DNA of 7,577 nucleotides from an uncultured Lysobacter sp. (lineage in GTDB: Bacteria > Pseudomonadota > Gammaproteobacteria > Xanthomonadales > Xanthomonadaceae): the NCBI GenBank assembly GCA_943913335.1, contig CALTXS010000037.1, positions 1-7,577 on the forward strand. Direction: 5' to 3'. Positions 1 to 7,375 of this stretch are shown here, piece by piece (position 1 is the stretch's first letter; the number at the start of each line of letters is the position of its first letter). The translations under genes were made by a program, and so were the position numbers. Below the pieces are notes generated by a model. The model ran no database searches, was not told where the DNA came from, and worked only from the letters and a program-made list of their open reading frames with translations.

Positions 1-248
1 TTGTCACCTGCCTTTTCGGCCAGGTAATACGTGCCATCGGCGCTGACCGACACCACGATCGGATCTTTTTTCTCGGTGATGGACTTGGCATCGCTCTGCG
101 GCAGATCAATGTCCACGCCGAGATTGAGCAAGGGCGCCGTCACCATAAAGATAATCAGCAGCACCAGCATCACATCAATGTAGGGCACCACATTGATTTC
201 GGATTTTAAGCGGCGCTTTTTACGGCGCGCGGCCAGTAAACCCGCCAT
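1..248 (-). CDS. tolR: TolR, Tol-Pal proton-channel subunit (partial, C-terminus outside window)
   Basis: This is the N-terminal 82 codons of TolR, an inner-membrane protein of the ExbD/TolR family that works with TolQ as a proton-driven motor energising TolA. A basic cytoplasmic start (RRKKRRLK, residues 8-15) is followed by EINVVPYIDVMLVLLIIFMV (17-36), the single membrane helix. Asp25 sits where the family's essential protonatable aspartate lies (Asp23 in E. coli). The stretch NLGVDIDLP (42-50) opens the periplasmic domain, which continues past base 1. The ATG lies 2 nt after the tolQ stop, with a modest GGGTGA Shine-Dalgarno inside the last tolQ codons, so translation is probably coupled. 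The family is normally about 140 residues, so about 60 residues are missing here only because the window ends. Identification is secure. Confidence 0.96.
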   Translation of the reverse strand, partial: MAGLLAARRKKRRLKSEINVVPYIDVMLVLLIIFMVTAPLLNLGVDIDLPQSDAKSITEKKDPIVVSVSADGTYYLAEKAGD

Positions 249-250
249 GC

Positions 251-1012
251 TCAGTCACCCGTGTGCGCTTGGCGTTGCAGCACCGACGAGAACTCTTCGG
301 AGAATGCATCGTAACGGACCGCAATGCGCTCCACTTTAGTGGCGAAGCGATTGTAGGCCCACACGGCCGGGATGGCTGCGAACAGACCCATGGCGGTGGC
401 AATCAGCGCCTCGGAGATGCCGGGCGCGACGGTGGCGATGGTCGCCTCTTTCAGTTGGGCCAGCCCCTGGAACGAGATCATGATGCCCCACACCGTGCCG
501 AACAGGCCCACGTACGGCGCGATCGAACCGATGTTGGCGAGAAACTCGAGATTGCGCTCCAGGCCATCGATCTCACGCGAACCCGTGGCACGCATACCGC
601 GTTGTGCCCCCTCGAGCTGCACACGCGAATCCCCGGGAAGGCGCTGCTTGACGCGCTGATATTCACGGTAGCCGCTTTCAAAAATCGCCTCAGCGCCGGT
701 GACCACACGATTGCGATCTGTCGCCGCGTTATACAGCTTGTCCAGACTGATGCCCGACCAGAAGCGCTCCTCGAACGACTCGGCCTCGGCCAGTGCGGCA
801 TTGAGCTGGCGCGACTTGCGCAGAATGATGAACCACGACGCGATGGAGGCAAACAGCAAAATCGCCATCACCAACTGCACCGGCAAGCTGGCATGCAGCA
901 CCAGATTGAATATATCGAGCGATTGCCCTGCCGAAGGATTCACCGCCGCGGCAGGCTCTGCAACCGTGGTGACGAGATCGGTACTGGCTTGCAAGCCGGG
1001 AGTCATGGGCAT
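251..1012 (-). CDS. tolQ: TolQ, Tol-Pal proton-channel subunit (MotA/TolQ/ExbB family)
   Basis: TolQ is the three-helix inner-membrane subunit that forms the proton channel with TolR and drives TolA during outer-membrane invagination at division. The 253-residue protein has a first membrane helix at about residues 45-65 (QLVMAILLFASIASW), a long cytoplasmic loop (about 66-158), then helix two (about 160-182, SIAPYVGLFGTVWGIMISF) and helix three (about 195-220, PGISEALIATAMGLFAAIPA). The motifs GLFGTVWGI and PGISEALIATA are typical of the family. The protein is longer than E. coli TolQ (230) because about 30 polar or Ala-rich residues precede SLDIFNLVLHASLP. The ATG at 1012 is chosen because AAAGGAG lies 10 nt upstream. 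The ATG at 1006 would give an ATGA overlap with ybgC but sits 16 nt from the same Shine-Dalgarno. The gene overlaps the ybgC end by 10 nt and is followed by tolR. Confidence 0.96.
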   Translation of the reverse strand: MPMTPGLQASTDLVTTVAEPAAAVNPSAGQSLDIFNLVLHASLPVQLVMAILLFASIASWFIILRKSRQLNAALAEAESFEERFWSGISLDKLYNAATDRNRVVTGAEAIFESGYREYQRVKQRLPGDSRVQLEGAQRGMRATGSREIDGLERNLEFLANIGSIAPYVGLFGTVWGIMISFQGLAQLKEATIATVAPGISEALIATAMGLFAAIPAVWAYNRFATKVERIAVRYDAFSEEFSSVLQRQAHTGD

Positions 1013-1416
1013 GGGCGAAGGGCTCCTTTCAGAATCGGGATCATGGCCGCGGGAATCGCGGCAGGTTTAAATGTCGAAGCGTTGACCGTGGCCACACGCA
1101 CCGTGGCAGCAACCAGCACCTGCTCAGCGCGGCGCACCTGTTGCGTGAATACCAGTTGGACCTTACGCAACTCGGAGAGTTCCGCGCTGACTTGCAGGGC
1201 GTCATCGAGCACAGCCGGCGCATGGAAGTCGAGTTGCATGGCACGGACCACGAATAAAACGCCGAACTGTTCGCGCAAATCACGCTGCGACAGGTTCAGG
1301 GCCCGCAAAAAATCGGTGCGGGCGCGCTCCATGTAGGCCGCGTATTGCGCGTGATACACCACACCGCCGGCGTCGGTATCTTCGTAATACACACGGACGG
1401 GCAGCTCGAACTGCAT
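1003..1416 (-). CDS. ybgC: YbgC, tol-pal associated acyl-CoA thioesterase (hotdog fold)
   Basis: This is a 137-residue 4-hydroxybenzoyl-CoA-thioesterase-type hotdog protein. The family hydrolyses acyl-CoA thioesters in the cytoplasm and is almost always encoded at the head of the tol-pal cluster; its role in envelope function is not settled. The N-terminal signature YYEDTDAGGVVYHAQYAAYM (residues 10-29) followed by ERART (30-34) contains the expected catalytic Asp15 and conserved His22. The length matches E. coli YbgC (134). The same frame stays open upstream, but the start at 1416 places the conserved RVYYEDTDAGG motif where the family has it, and the upstream part translates to ruvB shadow. 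The ATG follows the ruvB stop after a single base with no strong Shine-Dalgarno, suggesting re-initiation by ribosomes finishing ruvB. Confidence 0.95.
   Translation of the reverse strand: MQFELPVRVYYEDTDAGGVVYHAQYAAYMERARTDFLRALNLSQRDLREQFGVLFVVRAMQLDFHAPAVLDDALQVSAELSELRKVQLVFTQQVRRAEQVLVAATVRVATVNASTFKPAAIPAAMIPILKGALRPCP
1023..1029 (-). promoter_or_regulatory. Shine-Dalgarno for tolQ inside ybgC
   Basis: On the minus strand this reads AAAGGAG, inside the last codons of ybgC and 10 nt before the ATG at 1012. It is 16 nt before the in-frame ATG at 1006, so it favours the longer TolQ. The site lies within translated sequence, as expected for a translationally coupled pair. Confidence 0.6.
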
Positions 1417-1417
1417 G

Positions 1418-2482
1418 TCAGTCGAAGTTGGCGGCCTGCAAGGGCTCGGCATCGGCATCGGCGGGGAACAGGGTTTCCGGGCGAGTCGGTGCTTTAAGTC
1501 CCAGCAACTGATAGGCCTTGTGCGTGACCATGCGGCCACGCGCGGTGCGGATGATATAGCCCTGCTGGATCAGATACGGTTCGATCACATCTTCGAGCGT
1601 GCCGCGCTCCTCGGACAAGGCAGCCGCCAGGGATTCGATACCGACCGGACCGCCGTTGAACGAATCAATCACCAGTCGCAGCAGTCGGTGATCATTGTCA
1701 TCAAGTCCGTTGCCGTCGACATTGAGCATGCGCATGGCACCATCGGCAATGGCGGCGGTCACCTTGCCATCGCCACGCATCTGGGCAAAGTCACGCACAC
1801 GGCGCAGCAGACGGTTGGCGATACGCGGAGTACCGCGCGAACGACGGGCGACTTCGCGCGCGCCCTCGATCTCGCATTCGATGCCCATGATTTGGGCCGA
1901 ACGGGAGACGATGCCGGTCAGCTCATCATCGGTATAGAACTGCAGACGTTGCTGGATGCCAAAGCGGTCACGCAGCGGCGCGGTCAGCAGGCCGGCGCGG
2001 GTGGTGGCACCGATCAGGGTAAACGGCGGCAGATCAATCTTGATGGAACGGGCCGCAGGGCCCTCACCGATCATGATGTCAATCTGAAAATCCTCCATCG
2101 CGGGATACAGGATTTCCTCGATGGCGGGCGACAGACGGTGAATTTCGTCGACGAACAGCACATCGTGCGGTTGCAGATTGGTCAGCAACGCCGCCAGATC
2201 GCCGGCCTTTTCGATGACCGGACCCGAGGTGGCACGGAAACTGACGCCCAGTTCATTGGCGATGACCTGGCTGAGCGTGGTCTTGCCCAATCCCGGCGGG
2301 CCAAAGATCAGGACGTGATCCAGGGCCTCACCACGGCCCTTGGCGGCATCAACCGCGATCTGCAGCTGCTCACGGACCGGTTGCTGGCCGTGATACTCGC
2401 TCAGCCGTTGCGGCCGAATGGAACGGGCTAGCGCCTCGTCATCACGGCTGCCTTGCGGCGAAATAATGCGGTCTTCGAACAT
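1418..2482 (-). CDS. ruvB: RuvB, Holliday-junction branch-migration motor ATPase
   Basis: RuvB is the hexameric AAA+ motor that, loaded by RuvA, pumps DNA through Holliday junctions during recombinational repair. The 354-residue protein shows Walker A GPPGLGKT (61-68), Walker B LFVDEIH (109-115, with Asp112 and Glu113), sensor-1 GATTRAG (158-164) and the arginine-finger segment LRDRFG (170-175, Arg173). The winged-helix end carries [21 protein letters not shown] and RTARGRM. It is slightly longer than E. coli RuvB (336), with about 25 extra C-terminal residues rich in Pro and Ala. The start at 2482 was chosen because DRIISP and [13 protein letters not shown] then fall at the usual N-terminal positions; the open frame further upstream is antisense-like read-through of kup. 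No clear Shine-Dalgarno precedes the ATG. It lies 37 nt after kup and 1 nt before ybgC. Confidence 0.98.
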   Translation of the reverse strand: MFEDRIISPQGSRDDEALARSIRPQRLSEYHGQQPVREQLQIAVDAAKGRGEALDHVLIFGPPGLGKTTLSQVIANELGVSFRATSGPVIEKAGDLAALLTNLQPHDVLFVDEIHRLSPAIEEILYPAMEDFQIDIMIGEGPAARSIKIDLPPFTLIGATTRAGLLTAPLRDRFGIQQRLQFYTDDELTGIVSRSAQIMGIECEIEGAREVARRSRGTPRIANRLLRRVRDFAQMRGDGKVTAAIADGAMRMLNVDGNGLDDNDHRLLRLVIDSFNGGPVGIESLAAALSEERGTLEDVIEPYLIQQGYIIRTARGRMVTHKAYQLLGLKAPTRPETLFPADADAEPLQAANFD

Positions 2483-2519
2483 GCAATCAGTGTCGCAGAA
2501 AGCGCCACGGATTTCGACC

Positions 2520-4436
2520 TCAGATCTGAACGGTAGAACCCAATTCGACCAGTCGATTACCCGGAATACGGAAGAACGAAGTCGCCGGCGCCGCATTGCG
2601 ATGCATGACCATGAACAGCTTATCGCGCCAGAACGACATGCCCTTATGGCGCGACGCCTCGATATTTTCACGGCTGGCGAAATACGTGGTGTCCATCGGA
2701 TCGACACAAATGCTGCTGCAGTCGGCCAGACGCATCAGCGCCTGCGGCACATCGGGCGTTTCCATAAAGCCAAAGCGCAGCACCACACGATAGAAATCGT
2801 CGCCGATTTCATCGACCTTGGCGCGGGCGCGATTGTCCAGGAACGGTACGGTCAGCGTTTCGACGGTCAAAAAGATATTGCGGTCGTGCAGTACCTTGTT
2901 GTGCTTGAGGTTGTGCAGTAAAGCGTGCGGCACCACCCCACGTTGCGCTGTCATAAAGATGGCGGTTCCCGGCACTCGCGTCGGCGGCGACAGCATCAGG
3001 CCCGGCAGGAATACATCGAGCTGGATACCCTCTTTCTGGATCTCGGCCGACAGCAGTTCACGGCCGCGACGCCAAGTCCGCAGGAAGGTAAACACGGTGA
3101 TACCAATTGCGACCGGCACCCAGGCACCGTCAAAGAACTTGACACCATTGGCAACCAGGAACGACACATCAACCACTAAGAACAATGCGCACAACGGCAG
3201 CACGATGTACTTAAGCTTGCCCCACGAAGCGCGCGCCACGATGGCCAGCAGCAGGGTATCAATCAGCATGGTGCCTGACACGGACACGCCGTAAGCCGAG
3301 GCCAGTCCGCTCGAACTGCGGAAGGTCAGCACCAGCATGATCACGGCGAACATCAGGATCCAGTTGATGGCCGGAATATAGATCTGGCCGATCGTGTCCT
3401 TGGACGTGTGCTGGATGCGCATGCGGGGCACGTAGCCCAGCTGCATGGCCTGACGCGCCACCGAGAACGCGCCGGTAATCACGGCCTGCGATGCGATCAC
3501 CGTGGCACAGGTTGCCAGCGCAATCATCGGGAACAGCGCCCATTCGGGCACGGCCTTGTAGAAGGGGTTGTCGACCGCGGTGGGATCTTTGAGCAGCAAA
3601 GCGCCCTGCCCCATGTAGTTCATCACCAGGCACGGCAGCACAAAGTAGTACCAGGAATGGCGGATGGGCCTGGCACCGAAATGGCCCATATCGGCATACA
3701 GCGCCTCGCCACCGGTCACCGACAGCACCACGGCGCCGAGCACGAAAATCGCCTCAAAGAAGTGCTTGGCCGAGAACTTGAGGCCCCAGTACGGATTGAG
3801 CGCGTTCAATACATGCGGGTTGTCCATGATATTGATGACGCCGATCACGGCCAGCGCCAGGAACCACAGAATCATGATGGGCCCGAACACCTTGCCGACC
3901 TTTTCCGTACCGAAGCGCTGGGTAACAAACAGCGCCACGAGCAACAGCAAGGAACCCGGAACGATAAAGGATTCCAGCTGCGGTGCGGCGACCTTAAGGC
4001 CTTCGAACGCGGACAGCACGGAAATGGCCGGGGTGATCATGCTGTCGCCGAAAAACAGCGAGGCACCGAAGATACCGAGCAGACCGACGATATAGGCTGA
4101 GCGACCATCGCGCGGGAGTGAACGCTTGGCCAGTGTCATCAGGGCCATGATGCCGCCCTCGCCATCGTTGTCGGCGCGCATGATGATGGCGACGTACTTG
4201 ATGGAGACCACGATCATCATGGACCAGAACACCATCGACAGCAGACCGAGCACGGTGTCGTGCGTGGGTTGCAGATGATAGTGCGGCGAGAACGCCTCTT
4301 TCAGGGTGTACAGCGGGCTGGTACCGATGTCGCCGAAGACGACGCCGATTGCGCCGACCATCAGGGCCATCAGACCGCCGTGGGCGTGATGCGAATGGCC
4401 GGACGAAGCCGCCGGACTGGTATTGGATGATTTCAT
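2520..4436 (-). CDS. kup: Kup, low-affinity K+ uptake transporter
   Basis: This is a full-length (638 aa; E. coli Kup 622) member of the Kup/HAK/KT family, a proton-coupled K+ importer of the inner membrane. Signature blocks appear in order: [14 protein letters not shown] (31-44), [12 protein letters not shown] (89-100), [18 protein letters not shown] (130-147), [14 protein letters not shown] (241-254), [15 protein letters not shown] (316-330) and QHTS (342-345). About twelve hydrophobic segments fill residues 23-455, and a hydrophilic cytoplasmic tail (about 456-638) follows with [17 protein letters not shown] and [10 protein letters not shown]. The short His- and Ser-rich leader ([11 protein letters not shown]) precedes helix one. 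The ATG at 4436 has no clear Shine-Dalgarno; an internal Met23 would leave almost no residues before helix one, so the longer form is preferred. The gene lies between ruvA (39-nt gap) and ruvB (37-nt gap) in the same direction, and composition by eye matches its neighbours, so nothing marks it as recently acquired. Confidence 0.97.
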   Translation of the reverse strand: MKSSNTSPAASSGHSHHAHGGLMALMVGAIGVVFGDIGTSPLYTLKEAFSPHYHLQPTHDTVLGLLSMVFWSMMIVVSIKYVAIIMRADNDGEGGIMALMTLAKRSLPRDGRSAYIVGLLGIFGASLFFGDSMITPAISVLSAFEGLKVAAPQLESFIVPGSLLLLVALFVTQRFGTEKVGKVFGPIMILWFLALAVIGVINIMDNPHVLNALNPYWGLKFSAKHFFEAIFVLGAVVLSVTGGEALYADMGHFGARPIRHSWYYFVLPCLVMNYMGQGALLLKDPTAVDNPFYKAVPEWALFPMIALATCATVIASQAVITGAFSVARQAMQLGYVPRMRIQHTSKDTIGQIYIPAINWILMFAVIMLVLTFRSSSGLASAYGVSVSGTMLIDTLLLAIVARASWGKLKYIVLPLCALFLVVDVSFLVANGVKFFDGAWVPVAIGITVFTFLRTWRRGRELLSAEIQKEGIQLDVFLPGLMLSPPTRVPGTAIFMTAQRGVVPHALLHNLKHNKVLHDRNIFLTVETLTVPFLDNRARAKVDEIGDDFYRVVLRFGFMETPDVPQALMRLADCSSICVDPMDTTYFASRENIEASRHKGMSFWRDKLFMVMHRNAAPATSFFRIPGNRLVELGSTVQI

Positions 4437-4450
4437 GGCGCGGATTGGAT

Positions 4451-4462
4451 GGCCCGTGGGCC
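4451..4462 (-). other. Short inverted repeat upstream of kup
   Basis: Five-base arms GGCCC and GGGCC separated by two bases lie in the 39-nt ruvA-kup gap, 14 nt before the kup ATG. As RNA this would fold as a 4-bp G+C stem with tetraloop CACG. There is no T-run after it, so it is not a Rho-independent terminator. Its position just upstream of a start lacking a Shine-Dalgarno leaves a role in translation possible, but such a short palindrome can arise by chance. Confidence 0.25.
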
Positions 4463-4475
4463 GAGTCGAATGTAG

Positions 4476-5069
4476 TTACCGAAGTGCGAACTGTAACGCT
4501 TTTCGGATGATGGTGGCGACATCGTCGCCTTCGGCCGCGGCGGACTTGGCCATTTTGGCGGCCTCGGCAGGCTTGTAACCCAGCTGTTGTAAGGCTGTCA
4601 CGGCATCGGCCATAGGGTCGCCGGGGGTGCCCGGTGCGCGCAGAATGGCGTCATCTCCGCCCGTCAATTGCGCCGTACGGTCGCGCAATTCCAGCACCAT
4701 ACGCTCGGCCGTTTTTTTACCAATTCCGGGTACGCGGGTCAGCGCCGTGACATCGCCGTGGTGGATCAGGGCCGCAAATTCCGCCGCACTGACGGAGCTG
4801 AGCAGGGCCAGCGCGATCTTCGCGCCGATACCACTGACCTTTTGCACCTCACGGAACATGCGCCGCTCATCGTCACGCAGGAAGCCGTAAAGATTCACGG
4901 CATCCTCTTTTTGCGCGTAATGCGTGAACAGTGTCACCTGCTGACCGAGTTCGGGCAGATCGTAGATGGTGCTCATCGGCGCTTCGAGTTCGTATCCGAC
5001 GCCGTGCACATCAACAATCAGCCATGGCGGTTGCTTGAGCACCAACGTGCCCGTGAGTCGTCCAATCAT
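4476..5069 (-). CDS. ruvA: RuvA, Holliday-junction DNA-binding subunit
   Basis: RuvA binds four-way junctions as a tetramer, holds them in square-planar form and recruits RuvB. The 197-residue protein (E. coli 203) starts with the OB-fold domain ([21 protein letters not shown]), including the acidic pin Glu55-Asp56 in [13 protein letters not shown]. Two helix-hairpin-helix motifs follow, VSGIGAKIA (78-86) and VPGIGKKTA (113-121). A flexible Gly/Pro/Asp-rich linker (about 137-153) leads to the RuvB-binding third domain ([16 protein letters not shown], 155-170). The ATG overlaps the ruvC stop as ATGA and is preceded 5 nt away by AGAGGT, giving a well-defined start and probable coupling with ruvC. 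Confidence 0.98.
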   Translation of the reverse strand: MIGRLTGTLVLKQPPWLIVDVHGVGYELEAPMSTIYDLPELGQQVTLFTHYAQKEDAVNLYGFLRDDERRMFREVQKVSGIGAKIALALLSSVSAAEFAALIHHGDVTALTRVPGIGKKTAERMVLELRDRTAQLTGGDDAILRAPGTPGDPMADAVTALQQLGYKPAEAAKMAKSAAAEGDDVATIIRKALQFALR

Positions 5070-5590
5070 TGTTTACCTCTCCGCCAGTCCCGTTGCTGCA
5101 CACCGGTAACTAGCTGCGAATATTGCATGTGGGCATGAGTCAGTGCGATGGCCAGTGCGTCGGCCGCGTCGGGTTGCAGGGGGCTCGGTCCCAGGCCCAG
5201 CAGCAGACGCACCATATGCTGCACCTGATCTTTATCGGCCGAGCCTTTACCGACCAGTGCCTGTTTCACTAAACGTGGTGCGTATTCGGCCATTGGCAGG
5301 CGTCGGCGCACCACCGTTGCCATCGCGGCACCGCGCGCATGCCCTAATTTAAGGGCCGAACTCACGGATTTGTTGAGAAACACCGTTTCGATGGCGACGC
5401 TTTCCGGCTGCCATTGTTCGATGACACGGTCGAGCTCATCGCACAGCTTGCCGAGCCGATCGGCAAACTCACCGGCACCGAGCAGATTGATGGTCTCGCA
5501 ATGCACGAACCGCGACTGCCCATTGCGCTCCAGCTCGACGATGCCAATGCCGGTGCGTTGAGACCCCGGGTCAATTCCTAGAATGCGCAT
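5066..5590 (-). CDS. ruvC: RuvC, Holliday-junction resolvase (crossover junction endonuclease)
   Basis: RuvC is a homodimeric metal-dependent endonuclease with an RNase-H-like fold that makes symmetric nicks across Holliday junctions after RuvAB branch migration. All four acidic catalytic residues are visible in a 174-residue protein of normal length: Asp7 in ILGIDPGS, Glu68 in [11 protein letters not shown], and Asp141 and Asp144 in [13 protein letters not shown]. The block [11 protein letters not shown] (79-89) and [14 protein letters not shown] (103-116) are also characteristic. The start is the ATG giving the invariant MRILGIDPG opening; no strong Shine-Dalgarno is seen. It lies 51 nt after yebC and overlaps ruvA by 4 nt. 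Confidence 0.98.
   Translation of the reverse strand: MRILGIDPGSQRTGIGIVELERNGQSRFVHCETINLLGAGEFADRLGKLCDELDRVIEQWQPESVAIETVFLNKSVSSALKLGHARGAAMATVVRRRLPMAEYAPRLVKQALVGKGSADKDQVQHMVRLLLGLGPSPLQPDAADALAIALTHAHMQYSQLVTGVQQRDWRRGKQ
5075..5080 (-). promoter_or_regulatory. Shine-Dalgarno for ruvA inside ruvC
   Basis: The minus strand reads AGAGGT (within GGAGAGGT) 5 nt before the ruvA ATG and inside the final ruvC codons. It fixes the ruvA start at 5069, in line with the 4-nt ATGA overlap. Confidence 0.6.
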
Positions 5591-5614
5591 GCCGTGAGTG
5601 TAGCGCCTTGCAAC

Positions 5615-5636
5615 CGGCGACGCCTGTGCGCCGCCG
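5615..5636 (-). other. G+C-rich hairpin between yebC and ruvC
   Basis: Starting 5 nt after the yebC stop, the transcript would contain CGGCGGCGC, loop ACAG, then GCGTCGCCG: a 9-bp stem with one G-U pair and a four-base loop. The sequence after it (GTTGCAAGG) has no U-run, so it is not a classic Rho-independent terminator. It could slow 3' decay, pause or attenuate transcription into ruvC, or protect a processed yebC message. The structure is read directly from the sequence; any function is inference. Confidence 0.45.
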
Positions 5637-5641
5637 ACGCA

Positions 5642-6385
5642 TTAGGCGTACGCGGCCTCGTCGATCTCGGCGTTGTGATACACATCCTGCACGTCATCGA
5701 GATCTTCGAGCCAGTCAATGAGCTTGACGACTTGCGTCGCCATGTCGCCGATGACGGCAATGTCGTTGTCGGCACGCATGGTCAGTTCGGCGTTGTCAGG
5801 CGTAAAACCTGCCGCAATTAAGGCATCTTTGACGTCATTGAACTGCGAAGGCGCCGTTATCACTTCGATCGAACGGTCCTCGTCATCCACCTGGATATCA
5901 TCGGCACCGGCTTCGATGGCGGCCTCGGTCAGGGCCTCCTCGTCGGCGGCACCGGGAGCAAAACTCAGCACGCCAAGCTCGTTGAACATGTAGGCGACCG
6001 AACCATCGGTACCCAGGTTGCCACCGAACTTACTAAACGCGTGGCGCACATCGGCCACGGTCCGCACACGATTGTCGGTCAGGCAGTCCACGATCACGGC
6101 GACACCGCCGGGGGCGTAACCCTCGTAGCGGATCTCTTCGTACTGGACGCCATCTAACGCACCGGTGGCCTTTTTGATGGCCGTCTCGATGGAGTCCTTT
6201 TTCATGTTGTTGCCGAGGGCTTTATCAATCGCCGTGCGCAGACGCGGATTGTTGGCAACGTCACCGCCGCCGGTACGCGCTGCGACACTGATTTCACGAA
6301 TCAGCTTGGTAAAGATCTTGCCGCGCTTGGCGTCCTGTGCGCCCTTACGGTGTTGAATATTCGCCCATTTACTGTGGCCGGCCAT
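5642..6385 (-). CDS. yebC: YebC/PmpR family protein (TACO1 family)
   Basis: This 247-residue protein (E. coli YebC 246) belongs to the conserved YebC/TACO1 family. It opens with the invariant [20 protein letters not shown] (1-20) and [11 protein letters not shown] (22-32), followed by [20 protein letters not shown] (46-65), [14 protein letters not shown] (87-100), [21 protein letters not shown] (in residues 105-125) and an acidic C-terminal domain. Family members have been described as transcriptional regulators (PmpR in Pseudomonas) and, more recently, as translation factors that relieve ribosome stalling; which applies here cannot be read from sequence. AGGAA lies 8 nt before the ATG, a good Shine-Dalgarno. 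Linkage to ruvC is common in proteobacteria and makes yebC the likely first gene of the ruv transcript. Confidence 0.97.
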   Translation of the reverse strand: MAGHSKWANIQHRKGAQDAKRGKIFTKLIREISVAARTGGGDVANNPRLRTAIDKALGNNMKKDSIETAIKKATGALDGVQYEEIRYEGYAPGGVAVIVDCLTDNRVRTVADVRHAFSKFGGNLGTDGSVAYMFNELGVLSFAPGAADEEALTEAAIEAGADDIQVDDEDRSIEVITAPSQFNDVKDALIAAGFTPDNAELTMRADNDIAVIGDMATQVVKLIDWLEDLDDVQDVYHNAEIDEAAYA

Positions 6386-6413
6386 ACACGAGATTCCTAG
6401 TTGCTATCGCACC

Positions 6414-6444
6414 ATTTTACTCGCTCAGGGCAGGCCCGATTCAG
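6414..6444 (-). promoter_or_regulatory. Weak candidate promoter upstream of yebC
   Basis: The minus strand has TAAAAT (6419-6414), a fair -10 match, with CTGAAT (6444-6439) as a poor -35 at a 19-nt spacing. It lies in the only sizeable gap (6386-6463) before the yebC-ruv-tol series, where a promoter would be expected. The -35 match is only three of six bases, so this is a tentative call. Confidence 0.25.
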
Positions 6445-6463
6445 CGCGATGGCCGGTGCCGGC

Positions 6464-7375
6464 TCAGTACTCGACGCGCTCGCCTGCGTAGCCGATCAGC
6501 AGGTGGCGCAGCTGCAGGGCCGTCAATCCCGTCAGCCGTCGCTGTTCGCGATTGCGATTTGACGGATCCGTCGAAAAAGCGAAGGCCGTGGGCTGTGGCG
6601 CGGTCGCGGGATCGCCGAAGGCCGTTACGGCACGAAGCAGCTGCAGGCGGCGGGCTTCATCGAGCTGCTGCTGAAAGTGAGTGCCCTGCGCCTTTAGACG
6701 CCGCTTCATGGTCGCCACGCTAAATCCAAAATGGGCGGCGCAGAGGGGCAAATCCGCCGGCGGCGAGGTATCCAGCAAGGCGCGCAGACGACACAGAAAG
6801 GCGACGGCCGGCGGCGTTAGCAGATCCACATAGGCGTCGGCACGAATCAGGTTCGCCGGCGCGGAGAACGTCAGGTTCTCACCCAAGTGCGCATGGTACT
6901 GCTCCGAATAACGCGGCATTGCATGACGGAAATAGAACTGCAAGGCCGTACCCGCCGGCAACAAGGGACGCAAGCGCTCGCGCATCATCCCGGCGAAGGC
7001 CTCCGCCTGCCATGCGGGCAGATCACCGCCACGCTGCGAGCCCGTCAGTGCAATCCAGGTAGCGCCCGCCCCCTGCCACACCACCGGCGACCACAGCGGC
7101 GCATCGGCCATTTGTGCATGGCGCGCTCCAACCAGGAAGGCCATGTCCTCGCCGTGTTGAGCGTGCACGAGATTGGTCAGCAGGCGCTCAAACTGCACAG
7201 GCGACATCTGCCGCTGCGGATCGACCCAATCGCCCGCAAACAAGCCGGTGCCTGCGAGCAAGCTAAGCGGATCGTGACCGCGCATTGCCGCCATCTGCAG
7301 GAACGCAGACGGCAACCCCGATGCCGGGATGCAGGGCGTCTCCGCAAAAACAGTGGGTGCCTGCGCGCCGGTCAC
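6464..7375 (-). CDS. AraC-family transcriptional regulator with atypical second helix-turn-helix
   Basis: A 303-residue protein with the layout of AraC regulators that carry an N-terminal arabinose-binding-like domain (as in OruR- or GliR-type proteins) and a C-terminal AraC DNA-binding domain. The N-terminal region has LPSAFLQMAAMRGHDPLSLL (21-40) and MSPVQFERLLTNLVHAQ (57-73). The first helix-turn-helix is at about 208-228 (LCAAHFGFSVATMKRRL), with GTHFQQQLDEARR after it. The second keeps the DPSN and RRLTGLTALQLR elements (270-290), but FSTDPSN has one extra residue before DPSN compared with the usual GFSDPSN, and the two core aromatics of the normal F-x-R-A-F pattern are Arg and Gln. The ligand and targets are unknown. 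The start is GTG at 7375, overlapping the upstream stop as GTGA; Met28 (7294) is the next plausible start but would cut into the N-terminal domain. It is 78 nt upstream of yebC and may belong to a separate unit. Confidence 0.8.
   Translation of the reverse strand: MTGAQAPTVFAETPCIPASGLPSAFLQMAAMRGHDPLSLLAGTGLFAGDWVDPQRQMSPVQFERLLTNLVHAQHGEDMAFLVGARHAQMADAPLWSPVVWQGAGATWIALTGSQRGGDLPAWQAEAFAGMMRERLRPLLPAGTALQFYFRHAMPRYSEQYHAHLGENLTFSAPANLIRADAYVDLLTPPAVAFLCRLRALLDTSPPADLPLCAAHFGFSVATMKRRLKAQGTHFQQQLDEARRLQLLRAVTAFGDPATAPQPTAFAFSTDPSNRNREQRRLTGLTALQLRHLLIGYAGERVEY

Noticed and set aside
263..1336. Long plus-strand open frame (357 codons) opposite tolQ and ybgC
   Set aside because: It is antisense to two confidently identified genes, is rich in Arg, His, Gly and Gln as expected from reading a G+C-rich gene backwards, and shows no recognisable motif.
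1417..1539. Longer N-terminus for YbgC starting at 1539
   Set aside because: The extra 41 residues overlap the ruvB C-terminus in another frame, are Pro- and Arg-rich, and would push the conserved family opening away from its normal position.
1415..2431. Plus-strand open frame of 338 codons opposite ruvB
   Set aside because: It lies wholly antisense to ruvB, whose AAA+ motifs are intact. The composition (Gln, Asp, Gly, Arg) is typical of a shadow frame and I see no ribosome-binding site or domain.
2483..2707. Longer N-terminus for RuvB starting at 2707
   Set aside because: The added 75 residues come from an alternate frame of the kup 3' end and are Arg/Ser/Cys-rich; RuvB proteins begin near the MFEDRIISP segment.
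3408..4100. Plus-strand open frame of 230 codons inside kup
   Set aside because: Antisense to the conserved membrane core of Kup; the His, Gln and Arg-rich translation has no hydrophobic or domain pattern.
6031..6036. TACTAA resembling a half of the xanthomonad LexA box
   Set aside because: Only a single half-site, within the yebC coding sequence, with no paired half at proper spacing; likely chance.
6451..6462. GCCGG/CCGGC inverted repeat just after the AraC-family stop as a terminator
   Set aside because: The arms allow only about a 4-bp stem with a tetraloop and no U-run follows, so it does not meet the criteria for a Rho-independent terminator.
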